DNA from: Spartobacteria bacterium
GTDB lineage: Bacteria; Verrucomicrobiota; Verrucomicrobiia; Chthoniobacterales; UBA10450
NCBI GenBank assembly: GCA_003445855.1
Contig: DMCG01000229.1
Span: 19,086 to 27,799, forward strand
Direction of reading: 5' to 3'
DNA: 8,714 nt
The notes under the pieces are model-generated. The model searched no databases and was not told where the DNA came from. It saw only the letters and a list, made by a program, of their open reading frames with translations. The position numbers and the translations under genes are program-made. How positions within the stretch are numbered: the stretch's first letter is position 1; each line of letters begins with the position of its first letter. Below are positions 1 to 7,354 of the stretch, piece after piece.

Positions 1-537
1 AGCGGGAACTATTTTCTTAGTTGCAGCTTCCGCCGACTGAGTCGGCGCAGGAATCACGGACTCCGGAGTTGAAGCAGGCGCACTAGGCAGCGCTTGAACA
101 GCAGGCTCGGTGCGACGAGGCGCGATCCGCTGGATGTTGAGAATTAGCTTCATGAAGAAAAACCCAACGATGAGCACGATGATTCCGATGACGAGAGGCG
201 TCGGCGACATGCGATCGGAAGGTGTTCTGCGAACGATCGGCGTGCGCGCCGGTTTCGGCGCCGGATTGTCCTGAAGGTAAGAGTAGCCGTCCACGGTGAC
301 GTGCTCGGAACCTTCGAACGCTTCGAGATACGGCGTAACATCGACATCCAAAAATTTTCCGTAGATGAGCAGAAAACCTTTCGCGTAGGCCAGGCTGGGA
401 AATTGCGAAAAATCCTCTGCCTCGATCTCGGCCAGTCGTGACGGGCGGATCTTGGTCATGCGCGCGGCGTCATCGAGCGTAAGCCCGCGCGCCGACCTCG
501 CTTCCTGAAATTTTTTACCAAGACCTTCGATTGTCAT
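1..537 (-). CDS. RodZ-like helix-turn-helix membrane protein (3' end beyond window)
   Basis: I translated the open frame from the ATG at 537 leftward; it stays open for 179 codons to the window edge, so the C-terminus is missing. Residues about 5-75 form a RodZ-type helix-turn-helix (HTH_25 family), with the recognisable stretch LTLDDAARMTKI followed by RPSRLAEIEAEDF and YAKGFLLIYGKFL. A basic, proline-containing linker leads to one membrane segment at about 113-133 (PLVIGIIVLIVGFFFMKLIL), then a proline/alanine/threonine-rich tail predicted to be outside the cytoplasm. Known RodZ binds MreB through this helix-turn-helix and spans the membrane once to support rod shape, and this protein has the same order of parts. 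It starts 12 bases after the ftsK stop on the same strand, so the two are probably co-transcribed. No clear Shine-Dalgarno precedes the start. It could instead be a related membrane-anchored helix-turn-helix protein; the periplasmic domain that would settle this lies outside the window. Confidence 0.8.
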   Translation of the reverse strand, partial: MTIEGLGKKFQEARSARGLTLDDAARMTKIRPSRLAEIEAEDFSQFPSLAYAKGFLLIYGKFLDVDVTPYLEAFEGSEHVTVDGYSYLQDNPAPKPARTPIVRRTPSDRMSPTPLVIGIIVLIVGFFFMKLILNIQRIAPRRTEPAVQALPSAPASTPESVIPAPTQSAEAATKKIVPA

Positions 538-549
538 CGTGTGCGCCGG

Positions 550-3123
550 CTAAACGGCGGCGTCAAGATCGACAAGAATCTCGCGCGGCTTCGCGCCTTC
601 GCCGGGACCCAAAATACCGCGCTGTTCCAGAATATCAACGATCCGCGCTGCGCGGGTGTAGCCGAGACGCAGCCGACGCTGGAGCAGCGAAGTGGAAGCG
701 CGTTTTTCCTGCCTGATAATTTCGAGACATTTTTCAACCAGCTCCTCATCTTCGTCCGTCACCTCTTCAGTCGCCGTGCTCGCAGCTTGCAATTTCTCGT
801 GCATGGCCGCGTCGAAAGCCGGCGGACTTTGCGCGGAAACGAACTCAACGAGGCGATGAATTTCCTCATCGGTCACGAGTACGCCTTGCGCGCGAATCAG
901 GCGCGACGAACTCGGCGGCAGATAAAGCATGTCGCCCTGGCCGAGCAGACGATCCGCGCCGTTCTCGTCAAGGATAACGCGACTGTCGATCTTGCTCGCG
1001 ACTTGGAAGGCGATCCGGCTCGGAATATTTGCTTTAATCACGCCCGTGATGACGTCGGCGCGCGGTGTTTGAGTTGCGACAATAATATGAATGCCGGCGG
1101 CCCTTGCCATTTGTGTAATGCGCGCAATTGCGCTCTCCACGTCCGCCGGCGCAGTCTGCATCAAGTCCGCCAGCTCGTCGATGATAACAACGATGTACGG
1201 CATTTTGTCCGGAATTTGGATCTCGTCTTCGCGCGGAACCTTTATGTCGATCTTTTGATTGTCGATCTTGCCCGCGTTCGCGGAAGAATCCTGCTCAAGA
1301 TCGACCTCTTTCTTTTTCGTCGGTCGCGCGTTGAAACCGATGATGTTGCGGACCCCGACGCGCGCGAAAATTTTGTAGCGCCGTTCCATTTCATCGATCA
1401 GCCCGCGTAAAACCAGCAGCACCTTTTTTGGATCGGTGATCACCGGATAGCGCAAGTGGGGAAGATTCGCGTAAATCTGCAGCTCAACCACCTTCGGATC
1501 GATCATGATGAGTTGCAGTTCCTCCGGTGTGAAGCGGAAGAGCATACTCGCGATGAGTCCATTGATGCAGACGCTCTTGCCGCTGCCGGTCGTGCCGGCG
1601 ACGAGCAGATGAGGCATTTGCGCCAGATCGGTGATAATCGCTTTGCCGTAAACGTCTTTCCCGAGCGCGAGGGGAATTTTTGCGCGCGTTTTTGCCTCCT
1701 CCCAATCGGATGATTCCAGCAGTTCACGTAATGTCACCTTCACTTTGCGCGTGTTCGCGATCTCGATGCCGACCGTGTCCTTGCCCGGAATCGGCGCAAG
1801 AATATTGATGCGCTCGGCGCGCGTGGCCCGGGCAAGATCGCGCTCCAGGCTTACGATTTTGTCCACGCGAACGCCTTTGGCCGGATACACTTCGTAGCGC
1901 GTGATTGTTGGGCCTTTGGTGATGTCGCCAGCCGCCACCGCAATTCCAAACTGCGCGAGCGTGTCGATCAAAGTTTGCTGGACTCGCTGCAGCTCACTGG
2001 GATCGGCGCCGCCCCGCCCTTCCGGATCGTGCTCGTCGAGCAAGTCGAGTCCGGGGAGCACATAAGTTTTCGGGTCCCAGGTTCGACTCGTTAGGCCAGG
2101 AGTACTTGTCGATCTTTGCCCGGCCGCGCGCAGCTCGGCGAGCGAGGGTTTTCTTCGCGCGCCAGCCGTCTCACTCGGCAAGGCGGTTGTATCGACCACT
2201 TTCGGTTTCGGACGGTTGGCCAGTTCTTCGGGCGAAATAAATGCGGCCGCCGGCTCGGACACGGGCGCGCCTTTTTTCTTGAGTTGCTTTTCGATGGCGC
2301 GGCGCTGCTTCGATAATTCGCGCTGGCTGATCTCGAGTTGGCCTTTGAGATCGGATTTGCGGAGTTGTCGATGCAATCGCCACTCGTGCAGCTTCGCGAC
2401 GCCGCGACGCGTGCCCATGACGATTTGCCTGACGAGATGAATCGGCCGCAAGCCAGTCATGAGGATGAGCGCCGCCAGATAAATGCCACTGAGCAGAATG
2501 ATGGAGCCGACTTTGCCCGTCGAATTAACCAGCAGGATTTTTCCGAAGTAGTGCCCGAGCCAGCCGCCAGGGCCTTGAATGTTAAATGCTCTTTTCCAGC
2601 CCTGGAGATGCTGCGTCTGCAATTGCAACAAGCATGCTCCGGATGCGATGAACAAAACGATCCAGGGAATGCGCGCTGTCACGCGCAAACTCGAATGAAA
2701 TAATTTGGCCGCGCCGAACCCGAGCAGAACCGCCGCCAGGAAATACGAGGCCGCGCCGATCATGTGATAGCAAATTCCCGCGATGATTGCGCCGAAGGGT
2801 CCAATGAAATTTTGCGCAGGATGATTTGCCGGCGAAATGTGGCTAAACCACACCCACGACGGCACATCCTTCGGCGTGTAGGAAATCAGCGCGAGAAAGA
2901 GCAACGTCCCGACGCCGAGCAAAATGAGGGCGAAGACTTCGTTCCAAGCGCTGTTTTTTTCCGTCCGGGCCACCGCCGATGATAGTAATCGCGTGGCGGC
3001 GCCTTTCAATCGAGTTGTGGAGGCGAGAATTGTAGGCCACCACATTTTAGAACCGCGCCGAAAATCGCCGCCCTGCAATAATCCGTCGCCGCTTTCGCCT
3101 TGCGCGCCACGCGCGATGACCAT
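550..3123 (-). CDS. ftsK: DNA translocase FtsK
   Basis: This 857-residue protein is the septum-anchored motor that pumps chromosomal DNA during division and helps resolve chromosome dimers. The N-terminal 230 residues carry about four hydrophobic segments (roughly 62-82, 106-142, 152-168 and 203-224), as expected for the FtsK membrane domain. A charged linker (about 240-345) is followed by the FtsK alpha/beta motor: Walker A GTTGSGKS at 510-517, the family stretch MIDPKVVELQIYANLPHL, Walker B VVIIDE at 645-650, and ATQTPRADVITGVIKANIP after it. A lysine- and acid-rich insert (about 600-640) sits before Walker B; E. coli FtsK also has an insert here. The last 65 residues resemble the winged-helix gamma domain that reads KOPS sites. 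The start at 3123 is preferred because AGGGAGAG lies just upstream; the next candidate, Met27 at 3045 (MWWPT), has no visible ribosome site but would leave room for divergent promoters. The RodZ-like gene follows after 12 bases. Confidence 0.96.
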   Translation of the reverse strand: MVIARGAQGESGDGLLQGGDFRRGSKMWWPTILASTTRLKGAATRLLSSAVARTEKNSAWNEVFALILLGVGTLLFLALISYTPKDVPSWVWFSHISPANHPAQNFIGPFGAIIAGICYHMIGAASYFLAAVLLGFGAAKLFHSSLRVTARIPWIVLFIASGACLLQLQTQHLQGWKRAFNIQGPGGWLGHYFGKILLVNSTGKVGSIILLSGIYLAALILMTGLRPIHLVRQIVMGTRRGVAKLHEWRLHRQLRKSDLKGQLEISQRELSKQRRAIEKQLKKKGAPVSEPAAAFISPEELANRPKPKVVDTTALPSETAGARRKPSLAELRAAGQRSTSTPGLTSRTWDPKTYVLPGLDLLDEHDPEGRGGADPSELQRVQQTLIDTLAQFGIAVAAGDITKGPTITRYEVYPAKGVRVDKIVSLERDLARATRAERINILAPIPGKDTVGIEIANTRKVKVTLRELLESSDWEEAKTRAKIPLALGKDVYGKAIITDLAQMPHLLVAGTTGSGKSVCINGLIASMLFRFTPEELQLIMIDPKVVELQIYANLPHLRYPVITDPKKVLLVLRGLIDEMERRYKIFARVGVRNIIGFNARPTKKKEVDLEQDSSANAGKIDNQKIDIKVPREDEIQIPDKMPYIVVIIDELADLMQTAPADVESAIARITQMARAAGIHIIVATQTPRADVITGVIKANIPSRIAFQVASKIDSRVILDENGADRLLGQGDMLYLPPSSSRLIRAQGVLVTDEEIHRLVEFVSAQSPPAFDAAMHEKLQAASTATEEVTDEDEELVEKCLEIIRQEKRASTSLLQRRLRLGYTRAARIVDILEQRGILGPGEGAKPREILVDLDAAV

Positions 3124-3125
3124 TA

Positions 3126-3133
3126 CTCTCCCT
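3126..3133 (-). promoter_or_regulatory. Ribosome binding site of ftsK
   Basis: Read on the minus strand this is AGGGAGAG followed by TA and the ATG at 3123. The GGGAG core lies 4 bases from the start codon, slightly short but workable. It is the main reason to prefer this start over the in-frame Met27, which lacks a Shine-Dalgarno. It lies inside the 17-base gap between the two divergent start codons. Confidence 0.5.
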
Positions 3134-3140
3134 GCGCGGT

Positions 3141-3368
3141 ATGCGATTTTTTCTGGGGAAATGCCTCGCTCTTTTTAGCGGAGCTTCTTTGATCGTCATT
3201 TGCTCGTGCGAAAAACATCGCGTCGGCGAAATGCCGGATGCGCAAAAGGAACATGTCGATGTTGCCGCCCAGCCCGCGAAGACTTCGAGCACTTCGCCTG
3301 AAAGATCGACATCGCCGTCGCCAACATTGACGCCGGCCGAATTTTTCCCCGGAACCAAACCTCGTTAG
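3141..3368 (+). CDS. Small putative lipoprotein
   Basis: This 75-residue protein begins with a short basic-then-hydrophobic stretch (MRFFLGKCLALFSGASLIVI) ending in a lipobox-like ICSC, with Cys23 as the predicted lipidated residue. The mature part is about 50 residues, hydrophilic, and rich in serine, threonine and proline (TSSTSPERSTSPSPTLTP), so it is probably an extended, disordered tether on the cell envelope. I do not recognise a family, and no function can be given. Two things favour a real gene: the signal-peptide and lipobox layout, and its place 17 bases upstream of the POT transporter on the same strand. Against it, no Shine-Dalgarno precedes the ATG, the protein is short and its composition is biased. 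The -2 position of the lipobox is cysteine, which is unusual. If real, it is the first gene of the plus-strand unit and its start lies 17 bases from that of ftsK. Confidence 0.6.
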   Translation: MRFFLGKCLALFSGASLIVICSCEKHRVGEMPDAQKEHVDVAAQPAKTSSTSPERSTSPSPTLTPAEFFPGTKPR

Positions 3369-3370
3369 GC

Positions 3371-3378
3371 AAAGGAGG
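3371..3378 (+). promoter_or_regulatory. Strong ribosome binding site of the POT transporter
   Basis: AAAGGAGG lies directly after the stop of the preceding small gene and 7 bases before the ATG at 3386. It is the only textbook Shine-Dalgarno in the plus-strand unit. It fixes the start at 3386 rather than the in-frame TTG at 3380, which is too close to the site. The other plus-strand genes show no such site, so the transporter may be translated more strongly than its neighbours. Confidence 0.8.
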
Positions 3379-3385
3379 ATTGATC

Positions 3386-4867
3386 ATGGCCAAATACAAA
3401 TACGCGACCTCGCCGCCGAACATCCCGGGAATGCCGCCCGGCGTTCCTTATATCATCGGCAACGAAGCCGCCGAGCGGTTCTCCTACTACGGCATGAAGT
3501 CGATCCTGACCGTCTTCATGGTGCATTACATCTTGAACAAGTCGGGTGTGCTCGCTCCGATGCACGAGCACGAGGCGGACAAATACACGCACTATTTTGT
3601 TTCCGGCGTTTATTTTCTCCCGATCTTCGGCGCGATTATCGCCGATGGCTGGATCGGCAAATACTGGACGATCCTCTCGCTCTCGATTGTTTACTGCTTC
3701 GGTCATCTCACGCTCGCGTTCATGGACACGTCGTTTGGGATCGCCATCGGCGAGCGCACGATGCTCACGCTTGGACTCATCTTGATCTGTCTGGGCGCAG
3801 GCGGAATCAAGCCGTGCGTGTCGGCCAACGTCGGCGATCAGTTCGGCGAGTCGAACAAAAATCTCCTCTCGAAAATGTTTGGCTGGTTTTATTTTTCGAT
3901 CAACGCCGGGTCGTTCATCTCATCGCTGCTCTGTCCATTTTTGCTCGCTGATCCGCGATTCGGTCCGCGCTGGGCATTCGGAATTCCCGGTGTCGCCATG
4001 TTCATTGCGACTATTTTTTTCTGGGCTGGCCGCAAGAAAATGGTGCACGTGCCGCCGGCCGGTCTCGGTTATTTGCGGGAAACGTTTAGTCGCGAAGGCC
4101 TCCTCACGCTGGCGCGCATCGCGATGGTTTACATTTTCGTGATAATTTTTTGGGCGCTGTGGGACCAAAGCAACGGGATCGAGTGGACGTTGCAGGCCGA
4201 GAAGATGGATCTCTACGTCCCATGGCTGCCGTGGATCAATGTCGCCTTGACGCCCTTTCACGTTTCCGCGGGATGGGGATCGAACCTGCTCGCTGCGCAA
4301 GTGCAAACAGCGAATCCAATCTTGATTTTGATTTTCATTCCGCTGGTGAACTACGTGCTCTATCCGGCGATCAGTCGTGTTTTCCCGCTCACGCCATTGC
4401 GCAAAATCGGCATCGGTCTTTTTCTAACCGCGCTCAGCTTTGTGGCGATTGTTTGGATTCAGGGACAAATCGACCTCGGTTTGAAGCCGAGCGTGAATTG
4501 GCAACTGCTCGCTTACGTGATCCTGACTCTCGGCGAAGCGATGGTCTCGATCACTGGTTTGGAATTTTCCTACACGCAGGCGCCGAACTCGATGAAGAGC
4601 TCGGTCATGGCGCTTTGGCTCCTCGCCGTTTCCGCCGGAAACTTCTTCGATGCGCAATTTAATTCGTGGGATCTGAACCCGGACGGCACGCACAAGCTCA
4701 CCGACTACCAGTTCTTCACTTTCTTCACGATTTTGATGTTCGCGGCCGGTGTCGTCTTTGTGATTGTGGCCAGCTTTTACAAAGGCCGGACTTATCTGCA
4801 ATCGCAGCAGCCCACGCTCGACGAGCAGGCCACGGAGCCGATTCTTTCGAGCGGCGCGCCCACTTAA
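3386..4867 (+). CDS. Proton-dependent oligopeptide transporter (POT/PTR2 family)
   Basis: This 493-residue inner-membrane protein belongs to the POT/PTR2 (SLC15-type) branch of the major facilitator superfamily, which imports di- and tripeptides with protons. The signature ExxERFxYYG is intact at residues 27-36 (E27, E30, R31), the motif that couples proton and peptide binding. Other family marks follow: GAIIADGWIGKYWTI, the GGIKP segment with K142 where POT proteins keep a conserved TM4 lysine, FYFSINAGS at 168-176, FWALWDQ at 255-261, and GLEFSYTQAPNSMKS near the C-terminal half. Many hydrophobic segments fill the length, which is normal for the family. The start at 3386 is set by the AAAGGAGG just upstream. 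The downstream DUF885 peptidase starts 5 bases after the stop, so the two are almost certainly translated from one message. Members differ in substrate (peptides, nitrate, other small solutes); peptides are the likeliest here given the neighbouring peptidase, but that is inference. Confidence 0.93.
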   Translation: MAKYKYATSPPNIPGMPPGVPYIIGNEAAERFSYYGMKSILTVFMVHYILNKSGVLAPMHEHEADKYTHYFVSGVYFLPIFGAIIADGWIGKYWTILSLSIVYCFGHLTLAFMDTSFGIAIGERTMLTLGLILICLGAGGIKPCVSANVGDQFGESNKNLLSKMFGWFYFSINAGSFISSLLCPFLLADPRFGPRWAFGIPGVAMFIATIFFWAGRKKMVHVPPAGLGYLRETFSREGLLTLARIAMVYIFVIIFWALWDQSNGIEWTLQAEKMDLYVPWLPWINVALTPFHVSAGWGSNLLAAQVQTANPILILIFIPLVNYVLYPAISRVFPLTPLRKIGIGLFLTALSFVAIVWIQGQIDLGLKPSVNWQLLAYVILTLGEAMVSITGLEFSYTQAPNSMKSSVMALWLLAVSAGNFFDAQFNSWDLNPDGTHKLTDYQFFTFFTILMFAAGVVFVIVASFYKGRTYLQSQQPTLDEQATEPILSSGAPT

Positions 4868-4872
4868 ACAAA

Positions 4873-6606
4873 ATGAAAGCCATCACTATCACGCTCGCAG
4901 TGTCTCTTGCTTTGCCGTTCGGCCATGCCGGTGCGACTGCGCAGGACGATGAGTTTCAAAAAATTGCGCACGATTGCATCGAAGGCTTCCTGGCGGCGCA
5001 GCCCGAATATGCCACGGAACTGGGCGATCATCGTTTTGATGATCGACTGAGCGATTACTCGCCGGAGTCGCGCAATCGATTACTCGCGCGCGCCAGGCAA
5101 TTCCGGGAAGAACTCAACAAATTCGAGGATATTTCGCAGCTTACCGGCGCAAACCAGGTGGATGTTCGCATCCTGCGCGACAACATCGACAATGAAATTT
5201 TCGAGCTGGAAGAACTCAGGGAGGCAGACTGGAACCCGCTGGTTTACAATCAAAGCCTCGCCAACAGTCTTTACCTTCTCGTGGTGCGCGACTTCGACTC
5301 GTCGGAAAAGCGCATTCCGAATTTGCGCAAGCGCATGGAGGCCATTCCAACTGTGATCGCGCAGGCAAAGAGAAATTTGCAACATCCTCCGCGCGTTCAT
5401 ACCGAGACCGCCATTGAGCAAACGCAGGGCGCAATCACTTTCGTGCGCGAAGGGCTCGCTCCATTGCTTGATCAGGCGCCGCAAATGAAAAAGGAGATCG
5501 CGCCGCTTCAGGAAAAGACCGCCAAGGCGCTCGAGGACTACAAGAAGTGGATGCAAAACGATTTGCTCCCGCGCTCCGATGGCGATTTCCGGATCGGCGC
5601 CGACAAGTTCCGTAAGAAACTCCGTTTCGCCCTCGCGTCCGAATTGTCGATGGAAGAAATCATGCAGCGGGCGCAAGCCGATTTGCAGCGAACGCAAACC
5701 GCCATTTATGAGACTGCGCTTCCGCTCTACAAAAAATATTTCCCGCATGCCGGCAAAACAGCACTCGATGACAAAAAGAAAGTCACAGCCGCGGTGCTCG
5801 ATAAACTTGCCGAACAACATTCGGATGACAACACCGTCGTCGGTTACGCGCAAAAAATTGTTGGAGAAGTCACCGATTTCGTAAAGCAGCATGACTTGGT
5901 GACCGTTCCGGCGAAACCGCTGGACGTAATCGTGATGCCGGAATTCAAACGCGGCGTGGCCATCGCCTATTGCGATCCGCCTGGGGCACTGGAGAAAAAC
6001 GGCAAGACGTTTTACGCAGTCGCGCCGACGCCGAAAGATTGGCCGAAGGAGCGGAAGAACTCCTTCTTCCGCGAATACAACAACTACATGGTGCGCGATC
6101 TCACCGTCCACGAAGCAATGCCGGGCCATTACCTGCAACTCGCGCACGCAAATGAATTTCGTGCGCCTACGCTAGTGCGCGCAATTTTCTGGAGCGGAAC
6201 TTTTGTCGAAGGCTGGGCCGTTTACTGCGAACAGATGATGGCCGAGGCGGGCTATGGCGGGCCGGAAGTGAAGATGGAACAGTTGAAAATGCGACTGCGG
6301 GCGATTTGCAACGCGATTCTCGATCAAAGCATTCATGCTGGAAATATGAGCGAGCAGCAGGCGATGGACTTGATGATGAAAGAAGGCTTTCAGCAGGAAG
6401 GCGAGGCAGTTGCGAAATGGAAACGCGCGCGGCTTACTTCCGCACAGCTTTCCACTTATTTCGTCGGCGTGGCCGAGCATCTCGATCTTCGCGACAAGGC
6501 AAAAGCAAAAGCCGGCGCATCGTTCGATCTGAAAAAATACAACGATCAGGTCATCTCTTTTGGCAGTCCGCCCGTTAAGTACGTCCGGGAGCTGATGGGC
6601 TTATGA
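4873..6606 (+). CDS. Secreted DUF885-family zinc peptidase
   Basis: This 577-residue protein matches the DUF885 family of putative metallopeptidases. It opens with a clear signal peptide (MKAITITLAVSLALPFGHAG, cleavage probable near residue 24 at ATA-Q), so it should act in the periplasm or outside the cell. The zinc site is visible: HEAMPGH at residues 413-419 (HExxPGH, the family form of HExxH) and EGWAVYCE at 446-453, whose glutamate is the expected third ligand. The N-terminal half is largely helical and charged. Length is typical for the family. The open frame runs on upstream into the transporter gene, but the ATG at 4873 is chosen because it begins the signal peptide and lies 5 bases after the transporter stop; no Shine-Dalgarno is seen, so translational coupling is likely. 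Next to a peptide importer it plausibly trims peptides before uptake. The exact substrate is unknown. Confidence 0.9.
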   Translation: MKAITITLAVSLALPFGHAGATAQDDEFQKIAHDCIEGFLAAQPEYATELGDHRFDDRLSDYSPESRNRLLARARQFREELNKFEDISQLTGANQVDVRILRDNIDNEIFELEELREADWNPLVYNQSLANSLYLLVVRDFDSSEKRIPNLRKRMEAIPTVIAQAKRNLQHPPRVHTETAIEQTQGAITFVREGLAPLLDQAPQMKKEIAPLQEKTAKALEDYKKWMQNDLLPRSDGDFRIGADKFRKKLRFALASELSMEEIMQRAQADLQRTQTAIYETALPLYKKYFPHAGKTALDDKKKVTAAVLDKLAEQHSDDNTVVGYAQKIVGEVTDFVKQHDLVTVPAKPLDVIVMPEFKRGVAIAYCDPPGALEKNGKTFYAVAPTPKDWPKERKNSFFREYNNYMVRDLTVHEAMPGHYLQLAHANEFRAPTLVRAIFWSGTFVEGWAVYCEQMMAEAGYGGPEVKMEQLKMRLRAICNAILDQSIHAGNMSEQQAMDLMMKEGFQQEGEAVAKWKRARLTSAQLSTYFVGVAEHLDLRDKAKAKAGASFDLKKYNDQVISFGSPPVKYVRELMGL

Positions 6607-6609
6607 TTT

Positions 6610-6661
6610 CTGTAGGGGACGACGTTGTCGTCCCATGGGAAGCCGACGGCTTCCCCTACAG
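6610..6661. repeat. REP doublet (REPIN/BIME-like palindromic element 1)
   Basis: The element starts 3 bases after the DUF885 stop and is symmetric about 6635/6636 (central TCCCATGGGA). The outer arms CTGTAGGGGA (6610-6619) and TCCCCTACAG (6652-6661) pair perfectly. Inside are two hairpins, each with an 8-bp stem and 3-nt loop: GGGACGAC/GTCGTCCC (6616-6623, 6627-6634) and GGGAAGCC/GGCTTCCC (6637-6644, 6648-6655). GTAG (6612-6615) abuts the first hairpin and CTAC (6656-6659) abuts the second, the arrangement of two inverted REP units of the kind mobilised by RAYT transposases. There is no T-run, so a classic intrinsic terminator is unlikely; effects on mRNA stability or partial termination are possible. 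Confidence 0.75.
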
Positions 6662-6690
6662 TGTCGTGCGCTAAGATCGACATCTTCATT

Positions 6691-7350
6691 ATGCCTAATC
6701 TGGCGACATGGATACGGGAGAAGGACGAAAAATGGTTCCAACCATTTTTCGACAAGCACCCCGACATTCGCATCTGTGATGCGCGCAAAGGCGCGGTGGC
6801 ACTGGAAGAAATGGACGGGCTGCTTTTAACCGGCGGCTCCGACATCGCTCCGGAATTTTTGCGACAAGAGATCGTCGATCCAAGCGTGCTGGATAAAGAT
6901 GTCGATCTTGCGCGGGATCGCTGGGAGTTCGAGGCCATCGCAAAAATTCTCACGCGTGGTCGGCCGATTCTTGCGATTTGCAAGGGCCTCCAGGTTTTCA
7001 ACGTCGCACTTGGCGGCACGCTCAAGCTCGACATTAAAGGCCACAATTTATCCGAGCAAAAAGATCACGATGTCCAACCGCTGCGCAACGACCGTGCCGC
7101 TCGGCACCGCTTCGCGCAAGTAAACAGTTCGCACCATCAGGCGATCGATCGGTTGGCGGACGGTTGCGAAGTCGAAGCCTGGTGCGCGACCGACGATATC
7201 ATCGAGCAGATCCGGTTGCGCGATTATCCATTTGCGCTCGCCGTGCAATATCATCCTGAGCGCGGTAAGATTTACGATGCGTTATTTGATGATTTCTTCT
7301 CGCGCGTCCGAGAATTCGCTAAATCGCTAAATCGTTCAATCGCTCAATAA
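6691..7350 (+). CDS. Class I glutamine amidotransferase-like peptidase (C26, gamma-glutamyl hydrolase type)
   Basis: This 219-residue protein has the class I amidotransferase fold of the peptidase C26 group, which includes gamma-Glu-GABA hydrolase (PuuD) and related gamma-glutamyl hydrolases. The nucleophile elbow is AICKG with Cys97, within RPILAICKGLQVFNVALGGT, close to the family's ICRGxQxxNVALGGT. The other triad members are His188 and Glu190 in QYHPE, and GLLLTGGSDI (43-52) and SSHHQAI also match the family. No signal peptide is seen, so it is cytoplasmic. The start is uncertain: ATG at 6691 is preferred because the product begins at the first predicted strand (NLATWI), whereas the in-frame GTG at 6661 and TTG at 6625 lie in the upstream palindrome and would translate repeat sequence. 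No Shine-Dalgarno is visible for any of them. The protein is a little short at the N-terminus for the family. Its last residues are encoded by an 8-bp tandem repeat. The substrate cannot be told from sequence. Confidence 0.85.
   Translation: MPNLATWIREKDEKWFQPFFDKHPDIRICDARKGAVALEEMDGLLLTGGSDIAPEFLRQEIVDPSVLDKDVDLARDRWEFEAIAKILTRGRPILAICKGLQVFNVALGGTLKLDIKGHNLSEQKDHDVQPLRNDRAARHRFAQVNSSHHQAIDRLADGCEVEAWCATDDIIEQIRLRDYPFALAVQYHPERGKIYDALFDDFFSRVREFAKSLNRSIAQ
7317..7348 (+). repeat. Four-copy 8-bp tandem repeat at the end of the C26 gene
   Basis: The units read CGCTAAAT, CGCTAAAT, CGTTCAAT and CGCTCAAT with no spacing. They encode the C-terminal residues after EF (AKSLNRSIAQ), and the last unit supplies the first T of the TAA stop. 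The unit length is not a multiple of three, so gain or loss of one unit would shift the frame and change the tail or stop of the protein. Confidence 0.7.
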
Positions 7351-7354
7351 AACG

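Noticed and set aside
600..642. Lys/Asp-rich insert of FtsK (residue numbers), with two Lys-Ile-Asp repeats, as a novel domain
   Set aside because: An insert before Walker B of similar size is present in E. coli FtsK, so this is normal variation between family members.
541..1410. A 289-codon plus-strand open frame opposite ftsK
   Set aside because: It lies wholly antisense to the conserved motor and gamma domains of FtsK, has an arginine-rich mixed composition, and shows no family motif. It is a shadow of GC-rich coding.
3100..3129. Possible promoter TTGCGC, 18 bases, TACTCT before the lipoprotein
   Set aside because: Both boxes match the consensus poorly and the region is coding on the other strand if ftsK starts at 3123, so support is too weak to list.
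4666..4872. Upstream extension of the DUF885 frame into the transporter gene
   Set aside because: The extension overlaps the conserved end of the transporter and would put 69 residues before an obvious signal peptide; the ATG at 4873 is the natural start.
5080..6147. A 355-codon minus-strand open frame opposite the DUF885 gene
   Set aside because: It is antisense to a clear metallopeptidase with signal peptide and zinc motif. The translation is rich in Arg, Phe and Leu with no recognisable domain.
6610..6661. Rho-independent terminator after DUF885
   Set aside because: The hairpins are strong, but no T-run follows either of them. The symmetric double structure with GTAG flanks fits a REP doublet better.
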